DNA of 64,000 nucleotides from positions 2,232,001 through 2,296,000 of the forward strand of contig JAPEHQ010000004.1 of assembly GCA_027405735.1 (NCBI GenBank). The letters run 5' to 3'. The DNA is from Mucor racemosus. Its lineage: Eukaryota; Mucoromycota; Mucoromycetes; Mucorales; Mucoraceae. The position numbers were made by a program, and so were the translations under genes. Below, piece by piece: positions 57,709-64,000 of the stretch. The notes under the pieces were generated by a model. The model saw nothing but the letters and a program-made list of their open reading frames with translations. It searched no databases and had not been told where the DNA came from. Within the stretch, counting starts at the first letter, position 1, and each line of letters begins with the position of its first letter.

Positions 57709-59416
57709 TTATATTATTGCTGTTAGTTTCAACGATCTAAACAATTTTTGCATTTCAAAGAGACCTAATTTAGCTACAATAATAATTAATAGATTTGATT
57801 TATGAATTATTTATTATTAACTTACGTATAGGAACTTGCATCGATAATACAGATCGAATAGTATCCTCAACTTGTTGAATTGCATCTGTTTGGAAGTAAA
57901 CCAAGATTAAAAGAGGCATTTCTGATATTTCTGATTGTAATAACTGGCTCAAGACTTTTGACAATTCATTCTATATTATACATATCGTTAGATCCTTCTT
58001 GGATTATTACATTCATCAGCTAATAAACATACCTGCTTTCTCAAAAACTGATCAGCGGATAATAATATTAAACAGAGTAAAAGTTTGACTAGTCTATACA
58101 ATAGTAGAAATCATCAGAGAAATAATTGGATAATCACTTAATCATACACACCTTTCAGATTGAGTCTTCCCAAGTGCTTTAATACACACTGCTACTTCAG
58201 TTTCATTAAGTTTTATACCAAAATATGCTACTATTCCAGCCAATGCTCGAATAGCAAATGATACAGCAACAGGGTTCATTTTCTCCTTCAGCTAACAACA
58301 AGGTATTAATTTTAATAAAACTAATATTTCATTTTATTACTTACTTTGACATTGGTTTCGATATCTGCCATGATACGATTTTTCATCTTCACAAAATACT
58401 GTCCACTATTTACTGATTGTGCCAAAAACCATGTTGATTTGGTGTAAAATATACCATTCAAAAATTCAACCTATCCAAGAAAGTTAGGTTGATTGACATA
58501 TTTTTGGTTTGGTAATCATTACAGTATCGCGGCAATAAATAACCGTAAGTCGAGTAATTAGGTCTGGTAGTATCTGCATCTCTGCTAATTTAAATCTGAC
58601 CACAAATGCATATTCTGGGTATTCCTCTATCATTTTGTAAATCATCTCGCTAAAGTGTCAAACCTAAATGTTAGGTCATATTTCGCTATTTATATATAAT
58701 ATACCTTAGTTGTATTGAGTATCTAGAGTCCAATTTATGCACACAATGCAGTAAATGATCTATAAACTAACGCAAAATTGTTGAATTTTTGCTTTGCTTT
58801 TTTTGCTTAACTAACACTAATTTCTAACCTCTTTGTATGCAATTTCGTTATTCTTTGCCAAACCCTTGATGATTTCTAATCTTGTTGGTAAATGAATGAA
58901 TCCCTCTAGTAAAAACTACAATTATATCAGCAATTTGTGATGAATATGCATCTACAGCATGAAGTATATACCTTCCATGTTGACATATCCCCTAACTGTC
59001 CTTCAATATCATCAAATAATTCGATAATTTCAATCACGAGCATCCCATTCTCTTTCAAAAAAGCCTCATTGTTTAGTAATCGCGTTACTGAACGTATATT
59101 TTTATTTGCACGGTCGATCGGTTCTGTTTGAATAGTCAATTGAATAAAATAGAGCTCACATAATACTTCACTATTGTAGAATAAATACACTAAATTTATA
59201 GCGCTTGTGTATGTGTCTATTAGACACTAGCAACTTACAATTTCCAATCTTGCTGTCCGACTGTTTTATACTGAACCTTTTTCATTATTTAATACTTTTG
59301 TAGTAGGCGGTATATTGAATATGACGTACCAATGCCTCTTCAAGCCCAATTTTTGTTGCTGTATTTTTGAATTCGGTATATTTAGTTGTTAAATCGTGTT
59401 CGATTTGTGGATTCAT
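57709..59416 (-). CDS. Integrator subunit 2-like protein, apparently C-terminally truncated
   Basis: Eleven exons (59416-59330, 59276-59239, 59170-58972, 58915-58829, 58766-58705, 58649-58523, 58470-58345, 58291-58152, 58093-58033, 57970-57826, 57773-57709) join in phase to about 378 residues; exon 2 could start 6 nt later. The product is an all-helical repeat protein. The order LITRLTVIYCRDTVEFLNGI, then FAIRALAGIVAYFGIKLNE, LVKLLLCLILLSADQ, and EMPLLILVYFQTDAIQQVED followed by SMQVPIPKLGLFEMQKLF resembles the middle of Integrator subunit 2, part of the nuclear snRNA/mRNA 3'-end-processing complex. The full family is ~1200 residues; here a stop comes right after the matching block. Either the gene is a truncated copy or this lineage has a short form. 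Assignment is from memory of the family pattern and is tentative. Confidence 0.6.
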
Positions 59417-59869
59417 GTTGTGTATGAACAAATTATAGTGTTGTGAAAACCTTTTTTTTTTTTTCTGAAAAGGGACAATGTTCTCTGCTTATTTTAGTGG
59501 CGTACTTTTAACCACTCTAAATCGAATATCATTGGATTGGGGATTTTCATGCATGGTGTAGCAATACATAAAGCATCAGCCTCTTGTTGTAATGGCCTTA
59601 CGTATTAAAAAGAAAAGTGCTGCTTGGGAAATTTGAAATTGGGGCCATTAAATAAAGAGTCTTGTGTGTAAAGTAAGATGATTATTCTGAACTTCGGTAA
59701 AATATGTTAGATAAAATATGCCCACATTTACAACCAGGATTATACGTTTGATTGATGTAATCATTAAAGGTATTTTACGAAATCAAGTATGCCAAAATAC
59801 TTTTTCGAGAAGAGTTGGTTTCAAACAATCCAATTTTTATAGTTTTCAATCTTCAAAATTGAAGTATGC
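59417..59869. other. Upstream region of the INTS2-like gene
   Basis: No gene was recognised. It has a T run near 59450-59464 and then runs into repeat A. Confidence 0.4.
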
Positions 59870-60965
59870 ACTCTTTTTTATAACTAACCTCATACTAAGC
59901 ATTTTTAGGATATACCTTAGACATTATTAAACAGATATGAATTGGTCAAATTATACTACCTATTTCTAAATTTATTTGATATCTCACGAAAGACTCAAAA
60001 ACCCGTAAAATTTACTACTTTTTTCTTGAAAATTAGGTCCCACTTTTCATCTCTGCTTTACTTTTTTTTTCACTAAATAACACCAAGAAAACATTATATG
60101 CCAATGTACCTGAGATGTTGTAGTTTAATCCAAAAATGAGTATCCGGATATATCCTATTTTTTTCAGTTGGTATTCATTTTTCAATGTTAATGTTTCAGA
60201 TTTTCACGCGTATTACGCTGCTAAAAATTGAAAACTTTGAGCCGCCATATCTTTGCCAAAAATTAAGCTATGCCAACACTTTCTAATAATAAAATTTACT
60301 TGTTTTGACGTGCTCTATGACATATGTTGGTGTAAAAAACTTTTGGGCACTTTATCTCATTTTTTTGACTTTTTTTGTGGTGGATTTCAAAATATTTGTT
60401 AAATTAAACAGCATTTTTTACACTCATGTCATTGATCCCATTGAGCTCTCTCGGATCCAATTTAGTTTTTTTTAAAATATTGATTTTTCATGGAGATATC
60501 CTCAAAAATGTGTACAAAGAGATATCTTTTTTTCTAGTTTTAATTTCCCCCCTGCATATTCTCATCCCAAATTTTGAATTTGAATTTCTTTTTGACAAAA
60601 ATTTCGTTTTCTCTACGAAAAATGCAGCTAAAAGGTTTCGCAAAGACTCGATCGATAGATATTTTTTTTTACGCATCATTGCCATTACTTATATTTGAAA
60701 TATACTTATAAGGAGTGATGTATATCTTCAAAAACAATTCAAATTTTCAATCGCATTTTGCACAAAATTTAGTACAAAACGTTTGCCTAATTTTTTTTCC
60801 GATGGATGCAAAACCGAAAATTGTACTGAAACCACTTACTATACTTGGTCGATTTACTTTGCAGTTCATGAACCATTAAATGCTTTTATTTTCTGAACTA
60901 TTTTTCATTTATTCTTCAAATCAATTTTGGAACCCCGTTATGGTACATTTTAAAATGCCAAAAGG
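59870..60965 (+). repeat. Repeat A copy 3
   Basis: Third copy of the repeat seen at 14755 and 29975, same orientation. It is truncated near 60960, where the copy-2 sequence continues for another ~150 bp. Confidence 0.8.
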
Positions 60966-61869
60966 GCCTTAACACTGACAAATATTTGGAATGTTCATTA
61001 TCGTTGCAGTAAATTACGAAGTTATTTACTAAAAATAAAAAAAATATAAAAATAAAAGCAGTAGAAATACAATTATAATCAGCTAAAGTTTTTATTACAA
61101 AAGATTTCTGAAGAGTTAAAATAATTGAAAAGTATGAGGGTATTTATAGTGATTTGGAGAACTTGGATACCATCAGACTTGAATGGATGTATATTTAGTA
61201 ATCTTCCAGTTTTGAGTACATTGTTATTGATTTGATATTTTAAGGGGTAAATTGTATAGAGCATTGACCATAAGGGATTGTATGTCAAGTGTGACAATAT
61301 CGACCTTTTGGGAAATGGTTGTTTTTGTTTATTTCTGTTATATCTATTTTATGTAACCTTGATTTTTAAGGGGTAGTTTTTATATGCTTGAATCTTATTT
61401 ATATTGATAGTGCAACTACGATATAGATGAGTAGTTGACTAAATTGATATCTTTGTTTATTATCATTATTGATTTGGATAGAATCCTGTTTTGATATATA
61501 TGTCATTTGTGTAATTGATTGCGCCGTGATCAAGGGTGCTATCATCTATACGACATGTATGGTTCAAAAAGGGTATTTCATATTTTTAGCATGCGTTTGT
61601 TATTGTGTTCAATTGAAGCGTTTGTTTATTATCGTTGTTCACATTTCAAGTGGCATCATATTTTATGAGCGACACTTGAAATTTAGGTTGTTTTATTTTT
61701 ATCAAGCGTTTTTAGTATGTAATTCCACTGCAATCGTCTTATCTTCTCTCAGCAACCTTTTGAACCAATCACTATTATAGCCCAATATCCGACTCGGCAT
61801 CCAAAAAATGATTGATGAGGAGAATGAGTGTAATGAGTAATGAGTCAAACATTTCAGTTTCATTCATGC
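60966..61869. other. AT-rich sequence between repeat A and repeat D, no gene seen
   Basis: It contains two small open frames (61079-61297 minus and 61469-61780 plus, the latter with hydrophobic stretches) without any family character. No RNA gene was recognised. Confidence 0.4.
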
Positions 61870-62020
61870 AAAACCTTGCCTCATTCCTTATATAAATACT
61901 ACAAGAAAATCATTACATGATCCCTTGTAGATTTATCTGTCTTGTTACATTCCCTTTACTTTTCTGTTTTTTTAATAAATATCTAATTTACAAATAAGAA
62001 CACCAACCTTCATCAATTCA
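61870..62020 (+). repeat. Repeat D copy 2
   Basis: Reverse-complement partner of 1600-1760. It includes a TATA-like ttatataaatac near 61900 and ends near the aacaccaaccttca block. Confidence 0.5.
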
Positions 62021-62124
62021 GTGATCATCAATTTATAATAGCAAGAATAATATCTGTAAGCATATAATCCACATTTGTTGTTAGTCCAAAATTACAGATC
62101 ATTACAATGAGGTTCACAATCACT

Positions 62125-62340
62125 ATAGCCAAACTATTATGCTTCCCATGGGCATAATAAAGTAATCTGCACAGATGGGGAGAATAAAGTTTTTATGTCA
62201 ATCAGGCAGCCCGGATGAGCAGAGCAATGCGATAATTAATAATGAAGATAATTTGAACGATTTAAAGCAGATGTGAGTTACTCTGATTCAACAAAATTGC
62301 CTCATTGACGAGATATATCAATTTGAAGTTTGGGGTTTCA
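62125..62340 (+). repeat. Repeat C copy 2
   Basis: Matches 31295-31550 (tatgcttccca, atctgcacagatgg, tcaggcagccc, tttaaagcagatgtgagtta). Confidence 0.7.
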
Positions 62341-62992
62341 AAGAGTTCTGCCCATGTTTTTCTTTCGGGGACCAAATCGGAACAATGACAATAACCTGTT
62401 TGGCAACACTAAAAGTATTTATACCTTTGTAAATTTCTGTTTGTAACATACAAAATCAACTGATTTAGGATTATTTTTCTTTTTTCTTCCCCACTCTTTC
62501 CTCAGTTCTTTTATTTATGTTTGAAACTGCAACAAAAAAGATCAATATTTTTTATGAACTGAAATGAAGCATCAGGTACAAGTACATGTTTTTCCTAAGG
62601 TTTATTTCGAAATGAATTATTAACTGTAGATTTCAGAACGTGTTATAATATTTTCCTCGAACAAAAAAAGCATTCAAGGCTTAATCATTTTGTTCCATCA
62701 TCTACGTTATAATCAATGCTTTTTTAGTCTAAAGTCGATATCTACCTGGAGAAAAACTGATGATTATAAATGTATGTATAGTATTGACTTGACGTGAATG
62801 AATGAATAAACTCATGTTAGTCTATTTAGTTTCTAAAAAGCATTTATTTCTATTTAGTGGACAACAGCTAAGAAGAGGAAAACAAGGTGTTGCCTTATAT
62901 ATCACTACCAACTGTCAAAGGTACGCCATAATTATTACTTATTAGCTTGTTATTAATAATTGTTGATTTTACTAATAAATCAATTTTTATAG

Positions 62993-63140
62993 GTCAAAAG
63001 TAAGTTTTTCTGGTAAAGCATTGAATAAATTGGCTTGGGACAAAGAGGGTAAAAAGGCGGCAATAGTTCTCAGTGATGGCCATGTTTATGTTTATGATAT
63101 TGGAGGGGTAAGACTAAAACTTAATGCGATCCATCTCTAG
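62993..63140 (+). pseudogene. Second captured fragment of the dynein intermediate chain 3' end
   Basis: The frame is open from about 62994 to the TAG at 63138-63140. It carries SGKALNKLAWDKEGKKAAI and SDGHVYVYDIGG, the last WD40 blade of a cytoplasmic dynein intermediate chain. Compared with 32692-32949 it lacks the preceding ~120 bp and has a few substitutions. It is again followed by the palindrome-arm repeat. An acceptor-like ttttatag precedes it. Confidence 0.72.
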
Positions 63141-64000
63141 CGCATTAATTATCACGTAAGGCTATATTATCATCAAATAAACTACCACACAATATTAACA
63201 TGTATAAAGATTTACAGTAATAAGCTTGAATTAAGTGGGTACAGCAGCGTAAATTCTTGAAAAAGTCCTGGAGTATTATAAAATCTCTTATTTTTAAGAC
63301 TGACAAGGCTTATAAGCGGAATATTAATTTCAAAAATTATTCTTGTCCAGATCATCAATTTTGGCACTTTTTAATTTTTTTTTTTTTTAGTTTTGCAAAT
63401 CTAGAGTTAATTATACTACCAATTATAAAAACAAAAAATATACACATATACAGCATTTAGCGCTCTATTTGCTCAATTAAAAATAACAAACATTTTTATT
63501 GCAAAATATTACATGAAAATCCTTTAATCCAAAAACCGTTTTTGGGGCAAAAGTGCAAATTTTCATTACTTGACATTTAATGTTAAGCTTTTATAAAATG
63601 CGTATTAGTTATGGCTACAATTTTATCTCACAATGTAGTACATTTAAACGTTGATTTTGGTATCAAAATTTGATTTTTCTATTTTTTGATCAAAATCATG
63701 AGTGTTGGTAAGGGTAAAATGAGCCCCAAAAATGTCCGCTACAAAGTCTGAATTTTCAGACCGCACATGATTAAATATAAGAAAAGTTAAAAAAAAAGAA
63801 ACGCTTTTTTATTTAAAACTTAGATATATCATAGTATAAGAGACTTAGCCGTTCAATCTTGCTATACTCAATTACGGCGTTGCTCTACGGGCTCGCTTTT
63901 GCAATTTTTTAATGAATCTATGATATGGCAGCCGGTTTTGCAGGTAGAATAATGTATGCTTCTATGATAACAGCAGGTATTACCTATTTTGTTTATTTTA
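63141..64000 (+). repeat. Third copy of the palindrome arm (repeat B), runs off the window
   Basis: Matches 32950-34130 without the solo LTR, and the reverse complement of 43066-43850 plus 36990-37049. It preserves the empty sites of both LTR insertions: aaacttaga near 63817 and a gcagccggtt-type site near 63928. The sequence ends at the window edge, still within the repeat. Confidence 0.85.

Noticed and set aside
61469..61780. 103-residue hydrophobic frame
   Set aside because: Composition fits AT-rich random frames; no signal peptide pattern, no intron structure and no homologue recognised.
1..64000. tRNA, rRNA and CRISPR features
   Set aside because: No B-box-like GGTTCGANTCC with a matching cloverleaf, no rRNA-like block and no direct-repeat/spacer array was found by reading both strands; a tRNAscan-SE and Infernal run would be decisive.

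Overview
The window is nuclear DNA from a filamentous fungus, most likely an early-diverging (Mucoromycota-type) lineage. This is an inference from strongly AT-rich DNA, many 50-110 nt spliceosomal introns, long poly-A/T and CAA tracts, a chromodomain Ty3/gypsy element, and genes such as an Integrator-like subunit and a DDAH that are unusual in Dikarya. No bacterial-type operon, CRISPR array, rRNA or tRNA was seen. Exon structures given here were built by hand from splice signals and phase-checked; they are not transcript-supported.

Layout. 1-3.5 kb: gene-free, with old repeat remnants. 3.6-5.3 kb: glucose-6-phosphate dehydrogenase (+). 8.0-14.6 kb: an acidic/coiled-coil protein (-), the SWR1/NuA4 subunit SWC4/DMAP1 (-) and, divergent from it, the Dsl1-complex subunit SEC39 (+). 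14.6-17.9 kb: repeat A and an LTR remnant. 17.9-29.5 kb: dimethylargininase DDAH (+), a TLDc/Oxr1-type protein (+) and, tail-to-tail with it, the 27-exon RAVE subunit RAV1 (-). RAVE assembles the V-ATPase and Oxr1-type TLDc proteins disassemble it, so two opposing regulators may be neighbours here. 29.5-45 kb: a repeat-rich accessory region. It holds a large imperfect palindrome (arms about 2 kb, spacer about 0.75 kb). One arm is interrupted by a complete chromovirus-type retrotransposon with apparently identical LTRs, the other by a solo LTR. A captured 3' end of a dynein intermediate chain gene lies at the outer edge. 45.3-49.6 kb: a polyQ protein with a possible tubby-like N-terminus (+), convergent with an ERT1/AcuK-type Zn2Cys6 gluconeogenesis regulator (-). 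50.6-56.3 kb: two paralogous secreted precursors (-) built from tandem peptides separated by dibasic Kex2-type sites. 57.7-59.4 kb: a short Integrator-subunit-2-like gene (-). 59.9-64 kb: a second, diverged copy of the repeat A / repeat C / dynein-fragment / palindrome-arm series, running off the window end.

The most unusual content is the secreted Kex2-type repeat-peptide locus (50.6-56.3 kb) and the nested palindrome with a captured dynein fragment (30-44 kb and 60-64 kb).
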